NCBI GenBank assembly: GCA_024305405.1
Contig: JAKNDB010000092.1
Location: forward strand, 124,001-188,000
From: Dirofilaria immitis
Taxonomy: Eukaryota; Nematoda; Chromadorea; Rhabditida; Onchocercidae
DNA: 64,000 nt
Direction of reading: 5' to 3'
Below are positions 51,901 to 63,862 of this stretch, one piece after another (the stretch's first letter is position 1; the number at the start of each line of letters is the position of its first letter). Both the position numbers and the translations under genes were made by a program. A model generated the notes under the pieces. The model did no database searches, was not told where the DNA came from, and saw only the letters and a list, made by a program, of their open reading frames with translations.

Positions 51901-52926
51901 TTTTTACCTAACTTTACTAACTCGCCAGATGTTTCATTGATAAATTCTACGTACTGATAAACGGAAGAAAAGCCGAAAAATGATTTCATTGCTGCTATAG
52001 ATTTCTTAGCTTTTTTAAAAAATTTTTAAAATTAAACATAAATAATTAATAAGCAAAAATTCAGCAATTTGCACCGAAATTCTCTGGTATAGTTGATTAT
52101 AACTAATTCAATTGATAACCAAAAATGATGATTAAGAATGGTTGAAATTACTGATTGATTAGTTTGAAGAATAAAATTTATTCAAAAATACTTCGGGTTT
52201 CTCATAATTCCTATTGATATTTTTTAATTGTGACTTTTTAGTTTTCTAAATATGACTATATCTTAACAACACGACTGATATATAAGCAGAAATGATATTA
52301 TAATTTTCATCGTTTGAAATAATTATTTACAATTATGAAAGAATAAAAAAATGAAAAATTGCAAAAGAACGAAAAAATTATTTAAAATTTTAGCGGATTC
52401 ACTAAATTTTTAGTTGAATACTTTTTCTTCATTTAAGTCATTATATTAAAAATTTTTCACTTGAATTGTTACAGATTAAGCATTTTGGACTAAATTAAGA
52501 ATAAATGATAATGAAATTACATTCATAAAAATGAATTTTTAAGAAATAAATAAATAAATAAATTCTTATCGTTAGATGCAACTTCTGTTATGAGAAATTT
52601 TAAATATTGCTGAAGATATCGTTTATTCTCTAAAATTATAGTATTGTATTCATCTATAAATTGTCAAATTTATTCAAAAATAATACTATCGACTTACTGT
52701 TGATATTAGAGCGAATTTGAAAAATATTTAAATGTATGTATCTATCTGGACGTAAGAATTATGTGAAAAATTGCGCTTAAATTTAGGTGTACAGCAAACT
52801 TCGACATACGCATTAATTTCACCACTTGCTATAATCTGGACAGAAAAATACATCAGAAAAACTACTCAAGAAAATCTCAAAAAAATTACGGAATTAAAAG
52901 GCGCTGAAGCGGCTAATCATTATTTC
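48977..52926 (+). CDS. Srab-like seven-transmembrane chemoreceptor, plus copy
   Basis: Paralogue of the minus-strand receptor, pointing away from it. Exons: 48977-49182, 50101-50335, 50642-50833, 51355-51550, 52787-52926. From residue ~21 to the end of exon 1 the protein is identical to the minus copy. Exons 2-5 are only about 65-75% identical by eye: YWKTYVDQC, TERATATYFSSKYEKFG, NLSHRYQIIENISSFRTLSP before TM6, and ELKGAEAANHYF at the end. Exon 3 has one missing base in T5 at 50771-50775 and one extra in the TTTTTTC run before the donor, so overall phase is kept but the middle is out of frame with stops. The exon 3 donor is AAG|GCAAT as in the paralogue. After NHYF a GTATGT donor follows and the final exon was not found; read-through would stop at 52983. 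Confidence 0.8.
49036..49935. repeat. Inverted repeat arm of receptor pair (partner 43200-44052)
   Basis: Covers most of exon 1 and intron 1 of the plus receptor. It carries a ~118-bp segment at about 49350-49468, bounded by ATGAT on both sides, that the minus copy lacks. Confidence 0.9.
49980..50019. repeat. Short tandem repeat in plus receptor intron 1
   Basis: GCTGATAAGATTGCAAAGT occurs twice, head to tail, just before exon 2. Confidence 0.85.
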
Positions 52927-52983
52927 GTATGTACATTTAAATTTAAAAAGTTTTTTATTGTAAATATTTTCATTGAAATATAA

Positions 52984-54380
52984 AATCTTAACCAAATAGT
53001 GAATCAAAATGGAGATTCTGTTTCAAGCTTTCAATTTTATGACTAAAAAATTACAACAAAAAAAAATAAAACTCTAAGAATTAGTTAGAAGAAGCGAATC
53101 AAATATTATTATCATAAGAAATCATACTACAGTAAAGTTGTAACATTGAATTTTATAATTCTATTTAAAATTTAATTTCAGTAGTCTTAAAAAATTTCCA
53201 AGGCTCGACAATCTTATTTTCATCTTATTCATATTATTTTGCCTTATTAATTAGGAACAAATTATTCCAAATATAAACAAATTAACTTATTTCCAATACA
53301 TATAAATTAATTTACTATGAAAGTCTTTCTTAATTAATAATAGGAATGAATGACTATTTAGTTGTTTATTTTATCTATAACAGGAATTCTCAGGATCTAT
53401 TTTTTTGAATTTGTTATGTACAAAAAAGTGTGCCATATGAATGTAAATAAATAATAGTTTAACAAATTAATTTATTTGTAAATATTATGTTGCAAAAAAA
53501 AAACAAGGAAGAATGAATTTTACTGATATACAGTAAATTTTAAAAATATAATTTAACTTTTCAGGCAATTTTCGAAATACATACAGAAAAGCATGTTTGA
53601 AAATTGCAACCGAAAAATCATTTTGACAATTTTATACTGTTCGAACAGTTGTATTTATTTGAAAAAAAATGACAAAAGTCATAAGTCGAGCAAATTTGAA
53701 AACGTTGTCTTTGAGAAGTTTAAAATGTCAAAAATTTTTTAATACTATATGTTCGGTATAATTAAAATATTGCATTTGAAAAGTTTTTCGGTTATTGATA
53801 TTTTTAAAAAATGAAATCCAAGAAATGACTTATTTCTTTTTAATTCATTTAAAGTATGTAAAATCTATTCGAATACATTCATCTACTACCAAACAGATTG
53901 ATTTATTCTATTCTTATCTATGAAATACATCAGATGAAATTGAATTACGATATTTCTTACAATGCAAACATTGTTTCTTTTTATCACAATTGCATACAAT
54001 ATGATGCTCATGAAAAGAATTTAGCAAATTCTGTGTAATGATGTAAGTTTGACATTCCCTGCTTTATAATCTTATATATTAGCAAAATTGGCTGTTTCTG
54101 CATAATCATGTTGTACTAGGAATAAAGTATACTTAGTCCTCCTGTTGTTTTTTATTCCAATACTATAGATATTAGCGATCAAGTCTTCCAATTAATTTTT
54201 TTTTCAAATATTATTCTAATTTGTTCATTGACTGCAATGCAATTCTTCCTTTTTTTGTGCAATATTTTAAAATTACGTTTCTGACAAATAACTCGATGTA
54301 ATTAAGTGGTAAGTTCTATTATTTAAAGTTCAACATTTAAAGAGCGTTTTATTTCGTTATGTTACATACTTTCAGCTTTG
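52984..54380. other. Gene-poor interval after plus receptor
   Basis: Should contain the unlocated last exon of the receptor if one exists. It contains the palindrome AACTGTTCGAACAGTT near 53638, which shares its arm with the inverted repeat at 2717-2786. Confidence 0.45.
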
Positions 54381-54381
54381 T

Positions 54382-55905
54382 ATTATAGTGTTATGGACTT
54401 TGCTTAACGAATATTATTATTGTTATCGATAACAATCTTGCCATTATCATAACATGATTGCAGTTTTTAAAATAATATTTCGTAATACTAAAAGAAAATT
54501 TATGGAAGCCTCCTTTATTTTAAATCTCTGAATTAAACATTTCATTTCGATATTTTGTAATACATGCATATTATTTTATAATTGTCTTCAAGATGACATT
54601 CTTTAAAGTAGACAAATGATCAGGAATGTTCGTTTATCTCAAATTCTGAGACAAATTTGGACAAAACAAAGAAATAAGGTTTGGAAAATATTCTAGCGGT
54701 AATACCTTTTGGGAATATAAATAAAATATTTTTAGAACAACTAGCACTAACTTGTCAACATGTTTTCAATCTCGTCTTTATCATGAATGTTTTGATCGCT
54801 TTTTGCTTCATCTTTCAACATCAGCAACCGCTCTTTAGATATTCCGCTATGAACTGATTGGATACAGCCAATAATTTATAACAATAAAATTAAACCAAAA
54901 TAATTTGAAAATCTTTCATGTATATATATCAATATGCAAATCTGCATAAATATTACTATTAATTCTGCTATTAAATAAAAATAGCATTGAAAATCATCGT
55001 AAATAAAATTTGATATATAATTGATGCGCTTTTCATTTCCAAGGTTATTTAAAATAATCAATTTTATTTAATCATTTTCAATAAATTAGACATAATTTTA
55101 TTATTAAATGCCTAAACAACAAACACAATTCAAAGAAAATGTTTCCTTCTTTATTGTTATATCAATAAAATTCGAAAATTCATCAGCAAATTGTTTAAGT
55201 CGAATTTAAAAGTCTCCCATGCGTTAATATACTGAAGCATATCTATTAAAAGAAGCATGCATAAATATTATCACGTGAATTTTTTTATTTTCATCATATA
55301 TTACTTCATCCTCATTTTCAACAAATGAATTTGTCGTTTTCGTTATATTTTGCTCCAACGTCTCGTTTAGTTTTGATTCTAACAATTCTCTTCATATATT
55401 GCTTCAGTTTCATTTTTTATTTTCGATAGTCGTCATGTAGATAAAATTATCAAATTATCAGTTGCAAAAATATTATCTATTAAACAGCAAATATCCAAGC
55501 ATTATTTGCATTACATAAATTATGATCCACACTTTCAATTCAATTTAATTAGATGTAATTCGAAATATCAACAGGTTGGGAGGCTATTCCTCGAGTCAAT
55601 GAAGTGAATTTTGGAAAAGTTTCAAATTTAGATTCTACAATTTAAAATCGCAAAGTTCAAATTTCAAAACAATTGTAAGCAAGAATTAAGTGATTGTAGC
55701 TGTCGCCGATCTTCTTTAAACATTACGAAAACTCTTTCTATCTTTCAATAGTGGCAAACTTGGGTAACTAAACCTTTAATTACGATAATTTAGATAATGT
55801 ATCAACGAACGCATCAATTACAAGATCATTATCTAAATTCAGTGATTTCAATAAAACAATTTTAATTACGATAACATAACTAGAAGGAAAAGGAGATTAA
55901 ATAAT
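54382..55905. repeat. Direct segmental duplication D1, copy 2
   Basis: Near-identical to 34690-36214 in the same orientation. After the end at GGAGATTAAATAAT the sequences diverge abruptly, this copy running into further degenerate repeats of its own last 100 bp. Confidence 0.95.
54752..54853 (-). pseudogene. Duplicated orphan exon of the unrecognised gene
   Basis: Identical in sequence to the exon at 35061-35162, with the same acceptor and donor, but the downstream terminal exon is outside the duplicated block and was not found here. It is therefore probably a non-functional fragment. Confidence 0.6.
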
Positions 55906-56100
55906 GGTATACCTCAAACTTGGGTAATTAAATCTTTAATTACGATAATTTAGATAATATATCAATGAACGCATCAACGAACTTCCTTAACCGTGACGAA
56001 AACTAGGGGCTCTTTCTGTCTTTCAATGGTAGTACCTCAGACTTGGGTAAATGAATCTTAATAATGATAATTTCTATAACACGCCAACGACTGCAATAGT
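55735..56100. repeat. Degenerate tandem array of CTTGGGTAA-containing units
   Basis: A unit with CTTTCAATxGTxG, ACTTGGGTAA, TTAATTACGATAATTTAGAT and ATCAAxGAACGCATCAA recurs three times with increasing decay (from about 55735, 55915 and 56020). A further fragment with CTTGGGTACATGATAATGTATCAACGAACG (split by one gap) is at 57350-57380. The first unit is also present once in D1 copy 1 near 36050-36130. Confidence 0.7.
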
Positions 56101-56119
56101 TATGATATAAGTGATATGA

Positions 56120-57780
56120 TAAGACAATTCAATTTTTAATGACATATCCATCCAACTGACCTCATGGAGCACGTATAACCAGAATGTTGGTGTTGATTAG
56201 GATCCCTCGCCCCATTCAGTTCTGAAGTCACTTGAAGTCATCGCTTTCATTTAGATTTGGAGCATATAAACATGACATATAGTATTATTTACAACTCTGT
56301 GACCCATATTCTAATATATCTCTAACAAATTACCATGAATCCTTATATTTTCTTTCACCAAGCGACGTAGAGATTTCAGCGACAGAAGATAAATGAATAT
56401 TTATTCAATAAATAAATCAAATATAATAAATAGATAAGTCATATGCTACTTTAAAAAGCAATAATGTTTCTTTTTATGAAATGGTTGTATTTATAGATGA
56501 AAGAATTTTGCAAACATGAAAATTCATGGCAACTTCGAAAAAGCTAAGTCGTTACCCTAAGACAAAATGGTGATTTAATAATATGGTTGAAAATCTTGCA
56601 AAATACTTCATATTAATGAGGAAAGAAGGACAAAAAGCAAAGAAAAGTGTTTAAGAATGAAAATGTATATGAATTAGCGGATTTGGTAGCTAATATGAGG
56701 TTCAGATATCAGCTGATCATACTAATGAACAAAGGGCACTTGTAGCATAGGCTGCATTCCCGGAGGTTATTCTGGAGAAAATATCAAAAGAAATTGACGG
56801 CATGTAAAATTTAAGAAATAGCATTTAAGATAACAGCATTTTTTTTTGATTCAGTTAAGGGATTTGTGGAAATTTCAGTTCAGCCTATATTAAATCTATT
56901 CGACTGATCAAACAGAAATAATTTCTTACTAATCAAACAACTTAATTCTTTTCTAACAGATGCAAAGGTGGCAATTGATGAAGCGTTTTTCATATAATTT
57001 TGTTTGACTTATCAAAAAAAAGAAAAAATTGCTTATTATATTATTCATTATTCGAAAACGCAGAATATATATTAAATCTGGTCGCATTATGAGCAGCCTA
57101 TGGCATTAATATCCTTCACACGTTTTCTATTATTAAATGAATCAATATATATCATATAACATATGACTCGAAAATTTTTTTGTTGATTTTATGGAATAAA
57201 ATAGCAGCGTTATAATTAGATGGTCAAGTATTTGCCGTTGTCAACAATTTCTTCCTGGTCGTGACAAACTTGACGCAGGTAATTCTTTTCTCCACGTTCC
57301 CCATTGATTTTTTCAGTTTCTTGTTTCTCGCAGTTTGAGAGAATCTCTAACTTGGGTACATGATAATGTATCAACGAACGGTGATTAAAAGACATCATTA
57401 GGCCAAGCTTAAAGACGATAGCACAATTCAAGAAAAAAATAAGAGATTAAAAGAAAGACGCCCGTTTTGTTGAACAAACCAGCTGCGTCGATGGACAGGA
57501 TCCTCTTTTTTCGTGAATGAAGGATCCTGATACAGTTGTGGCTGTAAGGAATAGGACCTTTGTTAGCGTGTGAGGAGCATGGCTCACAGGCGGCGTCAAT
57601 TTTAGCTTACATCGTACAATAAATACGCACATACCCCTTTGTGTGAAATCCAACAGAAAGGAAAGCATTGAAATTCGAAGGAAAGAATTTCTAATTTTCT
57701 TGTTTTCCTCGCAATTTCAGTGATAGTCATCATGACGGACCAATAAGAAAGGCAGACCCAAAGAAATAATAAGGGGTATT
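56120..57780. mobile_element. Decayed repetitive-element region
   Basis: Contains the words shared with 36200-36560 and GC-richer stretches unlike the neighbours. No intact transposase, reverse transcriptase or integrase frame was recognised. The open frames on the minus strand at 57216-57431 and 57447-57668 have no known motif. Called mobile-like because of repetition only. Confidence 0.4.
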
Positions 57781-58817
57781 GTTGGGGAAAAAGATGTTAA
57801 AGAAAGAGTAATTTTTAAATTTCTTTCTTTCGAATAGGAGGAGGGAATCTTCTTCTGTATTTGACTTCTACGATATTATAAACACAATATCATGCCTGAA
57901 TCAAATCTGCAATGCACAGGAATAATAATCACGAACACAGAAAAATCAAAGAATACGAACAAATATCTTAGTGCTTGATAAGAAGTTGTCTCGTTCCTTT
58001 GGGTCTGTTTTTCTTTTTTGTATCACAACCGCTGTTTCCCGTGCCTTTGAATTGTGATTCTTGTTACATCGATTTGTCCTCCAAACTGCTGGATTGTTTT
58101 TCCGAACTTCACTAAACTGTGAATGTTGAATCGAATTTGAGTTGTCGTTGAGTAATTGACTCTGACTCGAATCGTCATTGCCGAATTGTTCCTCAAACTT
58201 TGTAATTGAATCGCAATCCCTGCCTTATATATCCTGCGACCTATCGACCCTATTGAAAAGTGAGTGAATCGAGTGCTTTGATTGAGAACAACTTTAAATC
58301 TTTATCCTTTTAGCTTACTGATCTCATAATTTTGGCGCGTATTTACTTTAATGTCCCTTTTAATATTTCTATCTATATACAACTATTAAGATATTGCCAT
58401 GATAGGCGATTTGTAATAAGACCAGGAAATAATATTGGTGTTGCAATCGTTTTTCATTGTTAGTACATGTTCAAAAGTGGCTGTTTCCTTGGCTATTCTT
58501 CTTTGTATTTCATATTTCTCGCACTGCGCATCATCGAAAGAAGTTCCTTCCAGAGGTGTCAGATATAATCCTTTTGACCTTGAGTCAAAAACCTTATTTT
58601 TCTTGTCAATTCATGGTATTAAAAATTTTTAAGAAAAGAATTTCTTAACTCACGAATTCGTACACAAACTCTTGCTGTATACAGTTTGATTCTGATTGCT
58701 GCGAATTTATTGCAGTTCAGTACTCGTGAATTTTTGTCGTCCAGCCTTGTTGACGACTTGTAATCCAGCGTTAACAATTTCTTGTAGTATAGAGCTTGTT
58801 GTGGATTTTTGTAGTAC
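57781..58817. other. GC-richer interval without recognised gene
   Basis: Composition differs from the surrounding DNA (repeated TCGAAT/TTGAATCG words near 58120-58220, and TTATATATCC at about 58227). It may be part of an old mobile element ending at the 58818 hairpin. Overlapping plus-strand frames at 58435-58648 are not supported. Confidence 0.35.
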
Positions 58818-58875
58818 TATTTATCCACGGTGTTATGGGATGGTAAAAACCATTTCATAACACCGTGGATAAATA
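58818..58875. repeat. 58-bp near-perfect palindrome
   Basis: TATTTATCCACGGTGTTATG and its exact reverse complement form a 20-bp stem. Two mismatches and four more paired bases follow, closing a 6-base loop (TAAAAA). Repeat family R2 begins directly after the right arm. Confidence 0.95.
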
Positions 58876-58879
58876 AAGA

Positions 58880-59085
58880 AGAAAAGATCTGTTCCTGGAG
58901 GGATATCCTGATACTGTGTAAGTGAATATAAAGATGATAACGGATAGTGCATGATAATACAGAATTGGATATAAAGATGATAAGGGAAAGATTTCGAAAT
59001 AAAAATGGCTTGTTGCTTAGAAATAAAAAATTATAAAATTACATCGATTTTTTCCCGATAAGGTCGGTGATTTAAGCAGTTCTAT
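58880..59085 (+). repeat. Dispersed repeat family R2, copy 2
   Basis: Ordered similarity to 25560-26000, best at GGGAAAGATTTCGAAATAAA followed by AATGGCTTGTT. An internal near-duplication of ATAAAGATGATAA occurs at about 58932 and 58972. Confidence 0.6.
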
Positions 59086-59126
59086 GCTGTTCGGCGTGAT
59101 GATAAATTATAAAAAGATCAAAATAT

Positions 59127-59420
59127 TTTTGCCTTCAAAATGCGTTTTATTATAATTCACTATCTACTTTGCTCTTTTCCTTTTCACAATCGTCATGGAA
59201 AATATTTTCCCACAAGTTTCTCAATTTGCTTCCTAGTTAATTAAATAGAATAATCTATTGATAAAAAGTTGGTAGAAAATTATTCGAAATCATATCAATA
59301 AATTTAAAACGGAAAATATCTTCTAAAAAAAACAAATCAGCATATGTTTAAAATTGCATTATAAATTTAATCGAGTACTTGCTATTTTAAATGATTAAAA
59401 TTTATTATTTTTTAAGAATT
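59127..59420 (-). pseudogene. Relic of chemoreceptor intron 1
   Basis: The reverse complement aligns with 49330-49500: CTTCAAAATGCxTTxTATxxTAATT, then TTAGTTAATTAxATA, GGxAAATTATTC, AATCATATCAATAAATT and a TATCTT block. It includes the equivalent of the 118-bp segment missing from the minus receptor. No adjoining exon is recognisable. Confidence 0.55.
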
Positions 59421-61640
59421 AAATCGTGCTGGTGTCTACAACGTGTTGACAATGAATGAATGACTTCATTCGTCATATTTTGCTATATCATCAATATTAA
59501 AAAATGAATGCAAAAAATTTTGAGATATAGATTACTGTTTTCCTGCAAATTTAATTATTATTATCAGTGATGATAAATAGTATGCATTCATTATGCTAAA
59601 ATGCCTTGTTATCAATGATTTCTTATCTCGACGATGCTCAAGTGTTATCATTGATTGAGTTATGAAGAACGAGTAAATCATATTTATAATTAAAAGAAAA
59701 AACTTTCTTGTCACATATTTGCTTTTTTTTTCGAGATTAAATTTTCATAAATATCGAAATTATTAGAATCAAATCAAGCGATTCTGTTTCTTAAAAAATA
59801 ATAATTGTTATCGGTATAACATATGCAGAGGGTATTCAAAATATTAGCTATGCAAACCATCGCAATAAAAAATAATAACGATAAACTTATAAGAGATTCC
59901 TTGTTAAAAAAAAGAATTTTAGACTTAAAATTTTAACAATTCAACATGAGTTTAAACTGAAAAAGAAAAATCAGTTTATCAATTCAATATTATTCCCTTA
60001 TAAAAATACAAGTTTTTTTCTAATAAAAGATTGTGAGTAGATTTGCTAAATTCTAATTATATGAAAGACAAAAAAATTAGTTTAGGATAAAGTATTATAA
60101 TAAAATAAATGTACATGAAAAAATAAAATATGAATACAAGTAAGCATTTTTCAGGTAAATTATTAAATTTTACTGGACGTGATCTTAGTAGAATTTTCTA
60201 TTTTGTTTAATCATACTTAAACAGTAATTGTCCCTTGCTTCCGAAGCAAATAACTTTTCTAATAGAAACATGTACTGCATAGATCGATTTTTATATGAAT
60301 CAAATCAAGAAATTGAATTTTACTACTTTTTTGAATTTTTCCAGAACTCCATTAATCGCAATTAAACATATAATTGCTAAAATTTCCTTAGTATTATTTT
60401 TATCAAATTCAATCTTTCGAATGCAATTATAAAAAGTAGTATCAATATGATATCAAATTTTTAGATCCAAAAATTCTGTTGTCAATTATTTGTCGTAGGT
60501 TTCTTTTTACAGTTGCTTTTATTTAGGCTTTTATTTTTGATTTAAAAATTAAAGAGTATTTTTCATTTATTTCAGTTACATTTCGATTGAATGGTAAGAA
60601 AAGTAAATTGCAAATCTTAATTTTTCATTCATAGAAAATTTTAAACTTTTCCAATTTATTATTAATAGCATGCAGCCATTTGACGCCTATGACCAGTATA
60701 TTATAATATTACCGTCCCTGTCAAGGTATGCAAATTATTTGCAAATTTCTTCTTCCAAAACTGCGAATTTGCCATTTTTGCTATTAAATAAATTTAATAT
60801 CTTTAATTCTATTTGGCTTCAATTCAATCAAGTTACTTGCCTTAAATTTTAAGCATAGAAAGCAATTTCGCTACAGAATAAACTTAAAAATAGAATTATT
60901 TCTAAAATGATTTATTAAGTTCAATAAACTTCGGAAAATAGTTATTGATTTCTCTTAGAAAAAATAGTTTGATTATTGAAATACATTATGCATTTATAAA
61001 CGGAAACATTTATGAAATGAGCGATTATATTTCCAGCATGAATTAAATAAATTCCATCTTATCTAAAGTTATTAATTTCTGTATTTTCCATTTTATTCAG
61101 AAGAGCATTTTATATCATTTAAAACATTCTGGAATTACATAAAATAAATGAATTGGCAATAATAACAGTAAATGATTTGCATTCAATAGACAATTGTTAA
61201 TTCCATATTTTCTTAAAATCAAATTAATATTTAATTGCTATATTGATAAAATGGAAAGAATAGGGCGAATATATTTTAAATCACAAAAATTAATGAAATT
61301 ATTTCAATTTTTATTGATGCTTATTTATCCAATTTTCCATTTTCATGCTTTCATAATATTTGTTAAGTTTTAATTCGTTCTAAACTATTAAAATTTTTCT
61401 GAAAAAATGTGCCATTTACGTTGAGTGATTTTTGCAAATTCTTGATCTTCTAATAATAGTTTTTGATTTTACTTTGATTTGAAGCACAATTTTAGATTTA
61501 GGAAATATGGCCACCAACGAGTGAATATTTCCAAATTCCTGAGGAAGTTTTACAAGATTTTTTGATAAATAACTCGATAAGAATCCTAATGACGCTTATA
61601 ACTATCAAACAAATTAAAATTTTGCAAAAAATTTATGGAA
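59421..61640. other. Gene-poor interval before the MARCH copy
   Basis: No gene recognised. 60460-60640 is a diverged duplicate of 30360-30500. The rest is AT-rich without structure I could detect. Confidence 0.45.
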
Positions 61641-62240
61641 CACGCTGTTATTAATATAATGTCAAATATGCGTGACTATATTAATTAATCCATCAATTAA
61701 CGTTAACGTTAATATAATTAAAAATGTTACAACTAAAATAATTCAAAAAAATAAATAGTGAAAAACGATTTAAGAAAATTTTTAAATTTTCAGTTACAAT
61801 TAATTGTCACTACTTAATGAACGCCATTTTTTCTAACTAAAATGATAGCTATAATTTATCAGATCTTTTGTTTTTTGCACCACGCAATAGGATACGGTGA
61901 AAAGAAATGAAATTTTAAATAGAATTTAATTTAAAATATAATTTGTAATTTAAAACGAAACTTTATGATAACATAATATAATGAATATGTCTTTTTGCTC
62001 AATTAATTTTAAATATTCTGTGAAATATACACTTACGAATACGCGCAACATCAGGTGAACGTGGCGGTAAACCAGCTATAAAAATTCGATTAAAAAATTC
62101 TCGTTCAATAGTAAGTGTTATCATATACCATAAACATAATGATAAGCAAATCACTGATGATATTTCAACAATATTCTAAAAACAAAATTCGTTTCTTTTC
62201 TTTTTTGACTTTGGGACATTTTATTATTAAAAATTATTAA
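61641..62240 (-). pseudogene. Broken MARCH paralogue, 3' exons only
   Basis: Copies of MARCH exon 3 (62175-62037, in frame with A6 at 62092-62097) and exon 4 (from 61732). In exon 4 the codon for the tryptophan of IWHYIN is TGA (61662-61664), and six bases (ACGTTA) are duplicated upstream of it. The RING exon expected between here and 63863 is absent, replaced by about 1.6 kb of unrelated AT-rich sequence. The flanking 138-bp D2 repeat at the window end shows that the duplication once included intron 1. Exon 1 may lie beyond the window. Confidence 0.8.
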
Positions 62241-62249
62241 TTACTTAAA

Positions 62250-63862
62250 TATTTAATACTATCAATTTTGTCTTCCTAAATTCATACTAATTGAAAACTT
62301 TTGAAATAAATTTAAAACTTAACGTTTTTGAAAAAAATAAAAATTTGTCATTTCAATAAGATCAAACTATCAAATTTAAAATTTTAGCAAATTTTTTGTT
62401 TTCTATATCAACAAATTTCATTTTATGCTTTTATACTAATAATTTCACTAACTTTCAATTTTCTTTCAATATTTTATATTTAAATACTTCATTATATTAT
62501 TATTAAATGCAATTGGAAATCGCGCTTTGAACAAGTTTTCATTTTCTAATATTTTCTTCATAAAACTTGTGCAAACGTAAGCTTATAATCAAAATTTCAA
62601 TCAAAAGTTCAACATTTAATCACTTCTTCAGCTTGAATATTTTTTATTTTATTTCTATTTCATTTTTTACAGAAATAAATTTATTTGAAGTTTGAAAGAA
62701 TTTCTTTCGCTTTTGAAATAAAATTTTGATATTAATTTGATTTAACAGAATTTCAAATTTTCAAATGTTTTAACTATAAATAAAGGCATTGCAATTTCAA
62801 ATGCATCAAAAGTTTTACATCTGGATGCAATGCATTTGAAATGTTAAAATATCATTATGTTCCTAGAAGTTTTGAAATTTCTAATTAACAAAATTTGTGA
62901 TTTATTAAATTTATTTTTCTAATAGATTTTGCAGTTTTTAAGGAACATTTCTTCTCTTTCGACTGATTTAGTTTTGTTTGAATAAAAGAAAATTAAAAAC
63001 CTTAAAAATTTGCTTCTTTCAAACATTATCCATCAAAATTAAATTGATTTATACTAAGAAATTTAGTGTTTTATTTTAATTAATTTCTTTCATAGTGTTA
63101 TCAAATAAATTCAATATAATTTTAACTAAATAGTCTAAAGTTTTCTTTTTAAATCAATCTGGTAAAAATTAAAAAATTTCTAATACTTCAAATTTAACAA
63201 AGTCATTTCGATTTTCCACAAATCATATTTGAAGAAAATGATTAATTTTTAAAAATTTTCTAAATTGACTTATGCTGCACTCAAATTCAAATACTTTTTC
63301 GTTACTTTTTTTGCGTTTTTGGTCGTAAAATATTAAAACAATTTTATGAATGATTACCATCATTCATGGCAATTTAATAATTTTTATTGAAAAGTTGCAT
63401 GTTTCTTTGTTATCCATTGAAAAGTCAACGAAACTTTTATTTGAACAAACTAATATTTCATTCTAAATAATTTTCGTAATAGCTAGGAAGATTAATTAAA
63501 CTAAACTTGGTTCATGTTAATGAAATAAAAGAAATTTGGCATAATAATTTTTAGAATTTTTCTTCACCCAACAAATGAACGTTTTGGCAATTTCATTTAT
63601 AGAAAATCAGCATAATTAAAGAAAAAGTTTGTCAGTTCAGAATTTAATTGAACAAATTTTTTATTTCATATTTCGTTTAAGAAAATTGCCTATTAAATTT
63701 TATATCCATTGTATATGTGGCAGATGGGATAGATCTGAATGGAAATAATTTCTAATTATTTGAATATTACTTTTCCTTTTTTTGTTAAGCAGAAAAAGAA
63801 GGAAGATATAGCAATTATTTTTATTTGTCTCAATTAGTCATAAAGCTTTATCGATCTTAGAT
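62250..63862. other. AT-rich sequence in place of the MARCH RING exon
   Basis: No match to 31850-32960 was recognised. Very low GC with recurrent TTTCAAAT / ATTTGAAA words, including an imperfect inverted pair near 62795-62845 (GCAATTTCAAATGCAT and ATGCATTTGAAATG). Either inserted or diverged beyond recognition. Confidence 0.45.
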
